The notes: generated by a model not told the origin, from the sequence alone. DNA of 8,834 bases from Deltaproteobacteria bacterium (GCA_019314085.1 JAFCZZ010000143.1:1-8834), one strand, 5' to 3'. Counted from the stretch's first letter, positions 1 through 6,366 are shown. Program-made: numbers and translations.

Positions 1-2
1 AA

Positions 3-452
3 TATATTAAAGGCGAGAAGCCGGATGGGTGTGTCTTCTGCAGGGGGTCTATCAGGGAGAAGGACCTCGTGCTGTACGAGGGAAAATCATCGTATATCAT
101 ACTGAACAAATATCCCTATACCTCCGGGCATCTGCTGGTGGTCCCCTTCAGGCATGTGTGTGATATGGAAGAGACGACTGCGGAAGAAAGAATGGAGATG
201 ATGGAACTCACCGCCCTGTGCGTGAAGACCCTTAAAGAGGCCTTTGACCCTGAAGGGTTCAATATAGGGATGAACCTTGGAAAGGCCGCCGGTGCCGGTG
301 TCGATGATCACCTGCACATCCATGTTGTCCCGCGGTGGATAGGTGATACCAACTTTTCCACGGTCCTGGGAGAGGTCAGGGTGATCCCTGAGGGTCTTGA
401 AGAGACCCGGGATACGTTGTTACGTTATTTGGGAAAGAAAGAGGAAGGGTAG
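3..452 (+). CDS. HIT-family nucleotide hydrolase/transferase (Ap4A phosphorylase-like), 5' partial
   Basis: Histidine-triad protein expected to act on dinucleoside polyphosphates or similar nucleotide conjugates in the cytoplasm. The reading frame is open to the window edge, and 149 residues are visible. The first of them include a CxxC pair (GCVFC, residues 10 and 13 of the visible part), the zinc-type motif found near the N-terminus of this HIT subgroup. The triad H-L-H-I-H-V-V is encoded at 309-329, and its middle histidine (315-317) is the expected nucleophile. It is followed by PRW and GDTNF, typical of the subgroup. A GTG at 69 lies in frame but would cut off the CxxC motif, so the true start is upstream of the window, probably about ten codons away judging from family members that begin with an LWAPWR-like stretch. 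It is followed 1 bp later by the LapA-domain gene, so the two are probably cotranscribed. The exact substrate cannot be told from sequence. Confidence 0.93.
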   Translation, partial: YIKGEKPDGCVFCRGSIREKDLVLYEGKSSYIILNKYPYTSGHLLVVPFRHVCDMEETTAEERMEMMELTALCVKTLKEAFDPEGFNIGMNLGKAAGAGVDDHLHIHVVPRWIGDTNFSTVLGEVRVIPEGLEETRDTLLRYLGKKEEG

Positions 453-453
453 T

Positions 454-777
454 ATGAAACTTCTGTATACCATTATTGTGACACTGTTTGTGCTGTTTGT
501 CATCACCTTTTCATTGGCAAACACGAATCCTGTCCATGTCAGATACTATGGATTCATAGATGTCCCCGTGGCCGCATATCTGCTGATTTTCGTATCCTTT
601 GGCGTGGGTATCATATGTGCCGGTTTTATGGGGATTGTGGAGAGATTCAGACTTTCCAGAGCGGTTACACGGCTGAAAAAGGAGGTTAAGGCGCTGGAGA
701 AAAAGGTGCCGGTTGAGGAGCTGCCCGCCATTTCGGAGACAAAGACCGAGGAAGCAACCGCAAAATGGAATCTGTGA
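454..777 (+). CDS. LapA-domain (DUF1049-type) small inner-membrane protein
   Basis: A 107-residue protein with the LapA-domain layout: a hydrophobic helix at about residues 3-22, a short loop with the family-like ANTNPVHVRYYG stretch, a second hydrophobic helix at about 38-62, and then a charged tail with a heptad-like coiled coil (about 66-86, rich in K, E and L). In E. coli, LapA works with LapB in controlling lipopolysaccharide synthesis. Many bacteria have stand-alone LapA-domain proteins whose role is unknown, so the precise function here is inferred only loosely. The ATG at 454 was chosen because GAGGAAGG lies just upstream at 441-448 and it follows the HIT stop codon by 1 bp. A longer in-frame start at 397 would overlap the HIT gene by more than 50 bp and add a non-hydrophobic leader. 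The downstream neighbour mogA is convergent. Confidence 0.85.
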   Translation: MKLLYTIIVTLFVLFVITFSLANTNPVHVRYYGFIDVPVAAYLLIFVSFGVGIICAGFMGIVERFRLSRAVTRLKKEVKALEKKVPVEELPAISETKTEEATAKWNL

Positions 778-789
778 CGGGGGCAGATC

Positions 790-1278
790 CTACCCGCCGC
801 AATCCGATTCGTCCCCCTGTATCTTTTCTATCGTGTGTTTCAGGGCGGGAAGGATGACCGCCAGGTTTTCCCGGGCCCCCTTCGGGCTTCCGGGCAGGTT
901 GATGATAAGGGATTGTCCGCGTATCCCGGCGACGGCCCTTGATATCATTGCGTGAGGCGTCTTTTTCATGCTTTCGCTTCGCATCGCCTCCGCCATCCCC
1001 GGCAACTCTCTGTCCAGTACCTCGAGGGTCGCATCGGGCGTGACATCCCGTGGACTGACCCCGGTTCCGCCGGTTGTTACCACCAGGTCCAGCCCTCGCG
1101 TATCGGTGTACTCTATTATTTTGTCCCTTATAATCCCTTTTTCATCGGGGATTATTTCGTAATCAGAGACCCTGATATCGAGATCGGTCAGCATGCGGAC
1201 GACCTCCCTGCCGCTGATATCCTCCCTCACACCGCGGGAACCTTTGTCGCTTAATGTTAGGACGCCGCCGGTAATCAC
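790..1278 (-). CDS. mogA: Molybdopterin adenylyltransferase, MogA/MoaB family
   Basis: A 162-residue protein of the family that activates molybdopterin with ATP to give adenylyl-molybdopterin, a late step of molybdenum cofactor synthesis in the cytoplasm. Visible motifs are LTLSDKGSRG near the N-terminus, the TTGGTG nucleotide/pterin loop at residues 68-73 followed by SPRDVTPDAT, ELPGMAEAMR at 91-100, and LPGSPKGA at 128-135. The acidic residues D45 and D78 lie where the catalytic aspartates of MogA are expected. The start is GTG at 1278. The upstream frame is closed by a TGA nine codons earlier with no ATG, GTG or TTG in between, and no strong ribosome-binding site is visible. It lies 47 bp downstream of the EF-G-like gene on the same strand and has no evident promoter of its own, so it is probably read from the promoter near 3450-3477. 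MoaB paralogues are very similar, so the symbol is a best guess. Confidence 0.9.
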   Translation of the reverse strand: MITGGVLTLSDKGSRGVREDISGREVVRMLTDLDIRVSDYEIIPDEKGIIRDKIIEYTDTRGLDLVVTTGGTGVSPRDVTPDATLEVLDRELPGMAEAMRSESMKKTPHAMISRAVAGIRGQSLIINLPGSPKGARENLAVILPALKHTIEKIQGDESDCGG

Positions 1279-1295
1279 AGATGCCCGTTTTCCAT

Positions 1296-1328
1296 TAATA
1301 ATTCAACATTCATCATTTAAAATTATTA
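1296..1328 (-). repeat. AT-only inverted repeat at the EF-G-like stop codon
   Basis: A perfect 8-bp inverted repeat, TAATAATT at 1296-1303 and AATTATTA at 1321-1328, separated by 17 bases. The right arm contains the stop codon of the EF-G-like gene. The stem would be purely A-T, so the RNA hairpin would be weak. No run of T follows it on the minus strand, so I do not call a terminator. Confidence 0.35.
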
Positions 1329-3404
1329 TGATTCTTCCTTCTTTGCCTCGGAAATAACCTTTTCCTGCAGGTGCGCGGGTACCTCTTCATAGCGGGAGAT
1401 GGTGTAGGAAAAGGTCCCCCTCCCGCTGGTGATCGATGTGAGATCGGGTGCGTAGGAGAGAATCTCGGCCAGGGGGACCTGTCCCTTGATGACCTGATTG
1501 TTCCCCTCTTTGTCCATTCCAAGGACACGTCCCCGTCTGCTGTTGAGGTCGCCGATCACATCTCCCATGTATTCATCGGGTATCTCGATACTGATTTCGA
1601 CGATTGGTTCAAGGAGGGTGGGCATACAGTCCTGAAAACCCTTCTTGAAACCCATTGACCCCGCTATCTTGAAGGCCATTTCAGATGAGTCCACGGTATG
1701 ATACGAGCCATCGACGAGGGAAACCTTGACATCGACGATGGGATACCCGGCCAGGATTCCTTCGGTCATCGCCTCGATGATCCCCTTTTCCACTGCCGGT
1801 ATGTACGTCTTGGGTACAACACCACCGACGATTGCATCGACAAACTCGAACCCGCCTCCGCTGGGAAGGGGCTCTATCTCGAGCCAGGTATCTCCGTACT
1901 GTCCCTTGCCCCCCGATTGCTTCTTGTATTTGCCCTGGACCCGTGTCTTTTTCTTGATAGTCTCCTGGTAGGGGACCTTCGGCTGCTGGAGGTTTACGTC
2001 CACACCGAATTTTCTCTTCAGTTTCTCTATGGTTATATCGATATGCACCTGCCCGACCCCGGAAAGTATGGTTTCTCCCGTCTGGGGGTCCCGGTGTATT
2101 GCAAGGGTCTGATCTTCGTCGATCAGCCTGTTGAGAGAGGAGTGTACCTTCTCCTCATCCCCCTTGGTCTTGGCCTCCACCGCGTAATGCACAATCGGAT
2201 TTATCAGGGGTACCCTCTCGTAGACGATGGGCGCCTTCGGATCACACATGGTATCGCCGGTGGACGTCTCTTTCAGCTTGGCAAGGGCGGCGATATCTCC
2301 GGGAATAAGTGATTCTACGGGGACCTGGGTTTTCCCCTCCAGAGAGAAGATATTCCCGCATTTCTCACTCAGATCCTTTGACGAGTTATAGAAGACAAAA
2401 TCCGATGTTACGGTTCCCGAAAAGACCCGGAACAGGGTAAGCTTACCCGCGTAGGGGTCGGCGATAGTCTTGAATACCATTGCGGAAAAGGGTGCCTTTA
2501 CATCGGGCGACCGCTCCTCTGTTTCCTCTGTGTTCGGTTTGGTGCCGGTAACGGCCCCTCGATCCAGGGGGGAGGGGAGAAAATTGACAATCGCATCCAT
2601 AAGGGGGGCTATCCCCGTGTTGGTGAGGGCCGATCCGCATACGACGGGGATTAAGTCTCCTGAAATCACTCCTTTGCGGAGTCCTACCCTGATATCGTCG
2701 ATAGAAAGTTCCCCCTCTTCCAGGTATTTATCCATCAACGCCTCGTCGCATTCGGCTATATCTTCGACCATGGTCTCCCGGGCTGCCGTGGCCCCTTCCA
2801 GGAGGTCTTCCGGAATGTCCTCTTTTTTTGGTTTCCCTTTGGGATCGTCAAAAAGCAGGGCCTTCATATTGACGAGATCGATCAGGCCCTTAAAGGATTC
2901 TTCGGCGCCTATCGGGAGGTAGCAGAGGGTTGCCTTTTTGCCCAGTTTACTGGTTATATCCGCCGCTGTCTTGGAAAAATCGGCACGCTCCCGGTCCATC
3001 TTGCTGATATATATCATCCGGGGGAGTGAGAGCTCGTCGGCGTAACCCCACACCTTTTCCGTCTGGAATTCGACACCACCCACGGCATCCACGACAACTA
3101 CCACACTATCGGCGACACGCAGGCTGTATTTGGTATCCATGAAGAAGTTAGAATCCCCGGGGGTGTCGATGATGTTTACCCGGTGTTTGTTCCATTCAAA
3201 GAAGTTTACTGCCGAACTGATAGAGATGCGCCTCTTCTGCTCCTCCGGCTCAAAGTCCAGAGAAGAGGTTCCATCGTCGACCCTTCCCGATTTGTCGGAT
3301 TTTCCGCTGAGGAACAAGAAAGATTCGCAGAGAGATGTTTTGCCTGTTCCGCCATGCCCTGCAATTGCAACATTTCTGAGAGAATTGGAATCGTGGTTTG
3401 CCAT
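1326..3404 (-). CDS. Elongation factor G-like translational GTPase (EF-G paralogue)
   Basis: A 692-residue protein with all EF-G domains. The G domain covers about residues 10-275: P-loop GHGGTGKTS at 16-24, switch I RISI at 59-62, G3 DTPGDSNF at 80-87, G4 SKMD at 134-137 and G5 SAL at 257-259. A beta-barrel domain follows, then the C-terminal ribosome-mimicking domains with GGVVPKTYIPAVEKGI, LAGYPIVDVKV, DSSEMAFKIAGSMGFKKG and DEYMGDVIGDLNSRRGRV. True EF-G drives translocation and, with RRF, ribosome recycling. This one resembles the EF-G-like group that accompanies a main EF-G, whose role is unsettled. The G motifs differ from the canonical EF-G set (AHIDAGKTT, GITI, DTPGHVDF, NKMD); in particular the G3 histidine is Asp84. 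No str operon genes (rpsL, rpsG, tuf) are adjacent, which agrees with a paralogue rather than the main fusA. The ATG at 3404 has GGGAG about 6 bases upstream. It probably heads a transcript that continues into mogA. Confidence 0.9.
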   Translation of the reverse strand: MANHDSNSLRNVAIAGHGGTGKTSLCESFLFLSGKSDKSGRVDDGTSSLDFEPEEQKRRISISSAVNFFEWNKHRVNIIDTPGDSNFFMDTKYSLRVADSVVVVVDAVGGVEFQTEKVWGYADELSLPRMIYISKMDRERADFSKTAADITSKLGKKATLCYLPIGAEESFKGLIDLVNMKALLFDDPKGKPKKEDIPEDLLEGATAARETMVEDIAECDEALMDKYLEEGELSIDDIRVGLRKGVISGDLIPVVCGSALTNTGIAPLMDAIVNFLPSPLDRGAVTGTKPNTEETEERSPDVKAPFSAMVFKTIADPYAGKLTLFRVFSGTVTSDFVFYNSSKDLSEKCGNIFSLEGKTQVPVESLIPGDIAALAKLKETSTGDTMCDPKAPIVYERVPLINPIVHYAVEAKTKGDEEKVHSSLNRLIDEDQTLAIHRDPQTGETILSGVGQVHIDITIEKLKRKFGVDVNLQQPKVPYQETIKKKTRVQGKYKKQSGGKGQYGDTWLEIEPLPSGGGFEFVDAIVGGVVPKTYIPAVEKGIIEAMTEGILAGYPIVDVKVSLVDGSYHTVDSSEMAFKIAGSMGFKKGFQDCMPTLLEPIVEISIEIPDEYMGDVIGDLNSRRGRVLGMDKEGNNQVIKGQVPLAEILSYAPDLTSITSGRGTFSYTISRYEEVPAHLQEKVISEAKKEES

Positions 3405-3449
3405 GATGCTCCCTTTCTGTAGCTGTCGGTGACGTTATAACCCCGCACG

Positions 3450-3477
3450 ATTAGCGTATTCTGTCTTGCAAAGTCAA
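3450..3477 (-). promoter_or_regulatory. Probable sigma-70-type promoter for the EF-G-like gene (and mogA)
   Basis: On the minus strand, TTGACT (3477-3472) is followed by a 16-base spacer and GCTAAT (3455-3450). The match is 5 of 6 at the -35 and 4 of 6 at the -10. Transcription would start around 3443, giving a leader of about 40 bases before the ATG at 3404, with GGGAG as the ribosome-binding site. The position in a divergent intergenic region supports it. Confidence 0.5.
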
Positions 3478-3480
3478 GAC

Positions 3481-3514
3481 AAATTTCTCCCTTTGGGGGG
3501 CACCGGGAGGATTT
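3481..3514. repeat. Imperfect inverted repeat between the divergent -35 boxes (operator candidate)
   Basis: The left arm AAATTTCTCCC (3481-3491) and right arm GGGAGGATTT (3505-3514) are complementary in CTCCC/GGGAG and AAAT/ATTT, with one or two unpaired bases between those blocks and a 13-base centre. The repeat fills the gap between the leftward -35 (ending at 3477) and the rightward -35 (starting at 3517). It could bind a regulator affecting both promoters, but no protein is assigned and the pattern may be fortuitous. Confidence 0.35.
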
Positions 3515-3516
3515 AA

Positions 3517-3545
3517 TTGACCGGGATGCCAAATCGTGGTATACT
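3517..3545 (+). promoter_or_regulatory. Strong sigma-70-type promoter for carD and the isoprenoid genes
   Basis: TTGACC (3517-3522), a 17-base spacer and TATACT (3540-3545) match the consensus at 5 of 6 positions in each box, with optimal spacing. The expected transcription start is near 3552, about 43 bases before the carD start. This also shows that the TTG at 3517, although in frame with carD, is part of the -35 box and not a start codon. Confidence 0.72.
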
Positions 3546-3594
3546 ATATTACTTTTCGGGTAGAGAATCATTTTTTGGAAGGATCGAAGAAGAG

Positions 3595-4086
3595 ATGATG
3601 TGTATGTTTAAGGTGGGAGACATGGCTGTTTATCCAGCACATGGGGTCGGGGTGATTGAGGCTATAGAGACCAGGGAGGTTATGGGAAGCGAACAGCCCT
3701 TTTATGTTATGAAGATCCTGGGGAATAATGCAACGATCATGATACCTCAAGACGGCGCCCGATTCGTTGGCCTCAGGGATATAATCTCGGAGGAGGAAAT
3801 CCCCATAGTCTACAAGATACTGAAAGAAAAGAGTGCGATTCTCGATAAACAGACGTGGAACAAGAGATATAAGGAGTACTGGGAGAAGATAAAGACAGGG
3901 TCGGTTTATGAAATAGCGGAGGTATTGCGCGATCTTTTTACCTTGAAGATTGATAAAGATCTCTCATTTGGCGAGAGGAAGATGATGGATACAGCAAAGA
4001 GTCTTTTGATACGAGAGATATCAATAGCGGGTGACTGCGAGGAAACCGAGGTAGAGGAAAACCTGAACGCGATATTCACAGCATAG
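3595..4086 (+). CDS. carD: CarD family RNA polymerase-binding transcriptional regulator
   Basis: A 163-residue protein of the CarD/CdnL type. These proteins bind the RNA polymerase beta subunit through an N-terminal RNAP-interacting domain and stabilise the open promoter complex through a C-terminal helical domain. Visible are the N-terminal FKVGDMAVYPAHGVGVIE segment (residues 5-22), MIPQDGARFVGLRDIIS (49-65), and a helical half with TWNKRYKEYWEKIKTGS and SFGERKMMDTAKSLL. Trp88 in TWNKRY corresponds to the tryptophan that contacts promoter DNA in mycobacterial CarD. The start is uncertain by three codons: ATGs at 3595, 3598 and 3604 are all in frame, and most homologues begin at the MFKVGD of 3604. 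GGAAGGA at 3577-3583 and GAAGAAGAG at 3586-3594 can serve as ribosome-binding sites. It is the first gene after the strong promoter at 3517-3545 and lies 49 bp before the PIN/TRAM-IspD frame, so cotranscription is likely. Confidence 0.93.
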   Translation: MMCMFKVGDMAVYPAHGVGVIEAIETREVMGSEQPFYVMKILGNNATIMIPQDGARFVGLRDIISEEEIPIVYKILKEKSAILDKQTWNKRYKEYWEKIKTGSVYEIAEVLRDLFTLKIDKDLSFGERKMMDTAKSLLIREISIAGDCEETEVEENLNAIFTA

Positions 4087-4123
4087 TTTTACGCTCTGTT
4101 CCTTGAGATAATGACTGATTTTT

Positions 4124-4131
4124 AGGAGGTG
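4124..4131 (+). promoter_or_regulatory. Strong ribosome-binding site deciding a TTG start
   Basis: AGGAGGTG is a near-perfect match to the anti-Shine-Dalgarno sequence. It sits 4 bases before TTG at 4136 (6 bases counted from AGGAGG). It supports the TTG as the start of the PIN/TRAM-IspD frame, because no ATG stands at a suitable distance and the first encoded residues form the expected first membrane helix. Confidence 0.8.
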
Positions 4132-4135
4132 AAAT

Positions 4136-5890
4136 TTGGTTATAAGGCTTCTGCTTATCGTGGCCTGTTCTTCGAGCGGTTATCTCATTGCTTTAAAATA
4201 TTATACATTCCCCCTTTCATTAATAGGTTTGGTATCAGGACTTTTTCTTTCAATCTTTGTAATCCAAACAGAACAGGCTATACGAAAGCTTTCTCTAAGG
4301 GTTATATTCGGCGGTGTTATCGGAACGGTTATTGGGCTTTTAATCGCCTTCCTCTTCACTTGTGGCTTAAAGTTTATGCCCGGGCTGGAGAAACACGAGA
4401 TAATACCGTGGGGGTATATCTATGTCATCGTTACCTTCATCCTGGGATATCTCGGTCTGGTTCTGGGCTCGAAGAAGAGTGAAGACTTCTACTTTCCGCA
4501 ATCCACTCCTTCAAAAGATGAGGTGCCGGATTACCGGATACTGGATACCAGCGTCATCATTGACGGAAGAATGGCCGATATGTGCGATACCGGATTCATC
4601 GAGGGCACCCTGATAGTCCCCCGCTTCGTGCTGGATGAACTACAGCTGATTGCCGATTCATCCGACCATATGAAACGTTCCCGGGGGAGAAGGGGACTGG
4701 ATATTCTCAACCGAATGCAGAAGAGCGACGGCATAAAGATTGAGATTGTCGATATCGATTTCCCGAAGATAAAGGGGGTTGACTCGAAGCTGGTCGCCCT
4801 TGCCAAGGAAAAGGGGGGCAAGATCGTAACCAATGACTACAATCTGAACAAGGTTGCGGAACTGCAGGGTATAAAAATCCTGAACATCAATGACCTTGCA
4901 AATACACTGAAACCTCTTGTTCTTCCCGGCGAAGTCATGACTGTGCGAGTTATCAAAGAGGGGAAAGAGGCGGGCCAGGGCCTGGCATATCTTGATGATG
5001 GCACCATGGTAGTTGTGGATAATGGGACCAGGTATATCGGAAAGAGTGTAGAGGTGGTTGTAACCAGCGTTCTTCAGACGTCGGCGGGGCGGATGATCTT
5101 TTCCGGCATGAAAGATGATGAACAAAACCCGCAATCCGGATACCCTTCAGAGCCCATATCGCGAAAACTCGAGAGCACGGAAATAATGATGCTGCAGTCA
5201 GTCGCAATTATCGTCGCCGGCGGTTCCGGAAAACGAATGTTGCATGACCGTCCGAAGCAGTATGTCCCCCTTGCCGGTATTCCCATACTGGCCCGTACCC
5301 TTATCACCTTTGAAAAAACCCCGTCCGTTGGCCGCATCGTTCTTGTGGTCTCCAAGGGCGACAGGGATTATGTCAGGGATGAGATTGTCGGCAGATACCG
5401 CATCCTCAAGGTACAGCAGATTCAGGCCGGGGGGGAGGCACGCCAGGATTCTGTCAGAGAAGGTCTGAAGATGGTTGAGGACACAGACGATATCGTCCTT
5501 ATCCATGATGGTCTCAGACCGTTTGTGTCGCAGGAGTTGATAGAGACCTCCATCCGGGAGGCCGCCCAGAGCGGAGCGGTGGTCCCGGTTGTCCCTTCCA
5601 CGGATACAGTTAAAATAGTTGGTAACGAGGGGATCATACGAGACACTCTCGAAAGGGCGGATCTGCGGCTTGCCCAGACGCCTCAAGTATTTAAGGGGAA
5701 GATCATACTGGAGGCGTATGAGAGTGCGTACCAGGAGGGGTTTTACGGTACGGACGATGCGTCCCTCGTGGAACGGATGGGTGTGCCGGTGAGGACGATC
5801 CCGGGCCTGCCGTATAATATCAAGATTACCACACTGGAGGACCTCATTCTCGGTGAGTTTCTGCTGCAAAGGAGCGAGTCGGCCATATGA
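4136..5890 (+). CDS. ispD: Fusion frame: membrane PIN/TRAM-domain protein (YacL type) joined to IspD
   Basis: One open frame of 584 residues holds two complete proteins. Residues 1-111 have four hydrophobic segments (about 4-20, 25-43, 55-78, 88-111) as in Bacillus YacL. Residues about 133-260 are a PIN nuclease-like domain with LDTSVIIDGR and acidic residues D137, E168, D216 and D234 at the usual metal-site positions. Residues about 262-323 are a TRAM (RNA-binding) domain ending in SVLQTSAGRMIF. A polar linker of about 27 residues leads to residues 351-584, a full-length IspD. IspD makes CDP-methylerythritol from MEP and CTP in the MEP isoprenoid pathway. Its motifs are present: AGGSGKRM (361-368), RPKQY (372-376), GGEARQDSV (432-440), HDGLRP (457-462), DTVK (490-493), QTPQVF (514-519), TDDASLVE (539-546) and NIKITT (561-566). 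HDGLRP differs from the usual HDAARP but keeps Asp458 and Arg461. The start is TTG with a strong ribosome-binding site. ispF overlaps the 3' end by 4 bp. Either this is a true fusion, or IspD is also made from an internal ATG at 5186 or 5189. Confidence 0.9.
   Translation: MVIRLLLIVACSSSGYLIALKYYTFPLSLIGLVSGLFLSIFVIQTEQAIRKLSLRVIFGGVIGTVIGLLIAFLFTCGLKFMPGLEKHEIIPWGYIYVIVTFILGYLGLVLGSKKSEDFYFPQSTPSKDEVPDYRILDTSVIIDGRMADMCDTGFIEGTLIVPRFVLDELQLIADSSDHMKRSRGRRGLDILNRMQKSDGIKIEIVDIDFPKIKGVDSKLVALAKEKGGKIVTNDYNLNKVAELQGIKILNINDLANTLKPLVLPGEVMTVRVIKEGKEAGQGLAYLDDGTMVVVDNGTRYIGKSVEVVVTSVLQTSAGRMIFSGMKDDEQNPQSGYPSEPISRKLESTEIMMLQSVAIIVAGGSGKRMLHDRPKQYVPLAGIPILARTLITFEKTPSVGRIVLVVSKGDRDYVRDEIVGRYRILKVQQIQAGGEARQDSVREGLKMVEDTDDIVLIHDGLRPFVSQELIETSIREAAQSGAVVPVVPSTDTVKIVGNEGIIRDTLERADLRLAQTPQVFKGKIILEAYESAYQEGFYGTDDASLVERMGVPVRTIPGLPYNIKITTLEDLILGEFLLQRSESAI
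5186..5890 (+). other. ispD: IspD-encoding part of the fusion frame, with a possible internal start
   Basis: Tandem ATGs at 5186 and 5189 are in frame with the fusion and would start a protein of 234 or 233 residues, the normal length for a free-standing IspD (MEP cytidylyltransferase). Upstream signals are weak: GAGAG at 5171-5175 (10 bases before the first ATG) and CGGA at 5179-5182. The internal start is therefore possible but not compelling. It is listed separately because an annotator may find IspD split from the PIN/TRAM part in relatives. Confidence 0.6.
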
Positions 5891-6366
5891 GAATCGGATT
5901 TGGATATGACAGCCACCGGCTGGTTGAGGAGAGGAGCCTGATTCTGGGAGGTGTGGAAATTCCCGCTGAGAGGGGACTCCTCGGTCATTCCGATGCGGAT
6001 GTCCTCCTTCATGCCCTCTGTGATGCGATTCTCGGCGCTGTCGGGGGGGGTGACATCGGTCGGCACTTTCCCGACAGCGATCCCGCCTACAAGGACATCT
6101 CGAGCAGAGAGCTGCTGCTCAGGGTCAAAGATCTGGCCGCCCGGAAGGGGTACGTTGTGAATAATGTCGACTCGACACTTGTCCTGGAAAGACCGCGATT
6201 GAAGAAATATATCCCTGCAATGGTCGCGAATATAGCCGAGCTTCTCACTGTTGAGCCGGACCGGATAAACGTGAAGGCCTCGACCAATGAAGGCATGGGC
6301 TTTACCGGACGGTCTGAAGGGGTAGTCGCCTTTGCGGTGGTCACCATGAAGAGCCAAGACCTGTAA
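5887..6366 (+). CDS. ispF: 2-C-methyl-D-erythritol 2,4-cyclodiphosphate synthase
   Basis: A 159-residue cytoplasmic MEP-pathway enzyme that converts CDP-methylerythritol 2-phosphate to the cyclic diphosphate with release of CMP. The N-terminus RIGFGYDSHRL carries D8 and H10, which with H42 of ADVLLHA form the metal site. GHSDAD (33-38), LGAVGGGDIGRHFPDSD and KASTNEGMGFTGRSEG near the C-terminus are further family hallmarks, and the length is normal. The start ATG at 5887 overlaps the IspD stop in an ATGA arrangement, with AAAGGAG at 5869-5875 as the ribosome-binding site, so translation is probably coupled to IspD. IspD and IspF catalyse non-consecutive steps; the kinase IspE, which acts between them, is not in the window. 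Confidence 0.97.
   Translation: MRIGFGYDSHRLVEERSLILGGVEIPAERGLLGHSDADVLLHALCDAILGAVGGGDIGRHFPDSDPAYKDISSRELLLRVKDLAARKGYVVNNVDSTLVLERPRLKKYIPAMVANIAELLTVEPDRINVKASTNEGMGFTGRSEGVVAFAVVTMKSQDL

Noticed and set aside
397..453. Upstream ATG at 397 for the LapA-domain gene.
   Set aside because: It would overlap the HIT gene by 56 bp and add a basic leader before the first membrane helix; the ATG at 454 has a good ribosome-binding site.
777..824. Possible bidirectional terminator at the convergent LapA/mogA ends, from GGGGG and CCCCC tracts.
   Set aside because: The stem is only about seven pairs with a long loop, lies mostly inside mogA, and has no T-run on either strand.
1275..1295. Tiny minus-strand frame MENGHL whose stop overlaps the mogA GTG, a possible leader peptide.
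   Set aside because: It has six codons, no ribosome-binding site and no attenuation-like structure; such short frames arise by chance.
1698..2312. Plus-strand open frame of 204 codons inside the EF-G-like gene.
   Set aside because: It is antisense to a strongly conserved gene, and its translation has no recognisable motif.
3517..3594. In-frame extension of carD to a TTG at 3517, giving 26 more residues.
   Set aside because: The TTG is part of a good -35 box and the TATACT -10 box lies inside the extension; CarD homologues begin at the MFKVGD segment.
5198..5869. Minus-strand open frame of 223 codons across the IspD part.
   Set aside because: It is antisense to clear IspD motifs, with no recognisable domain or promoter.
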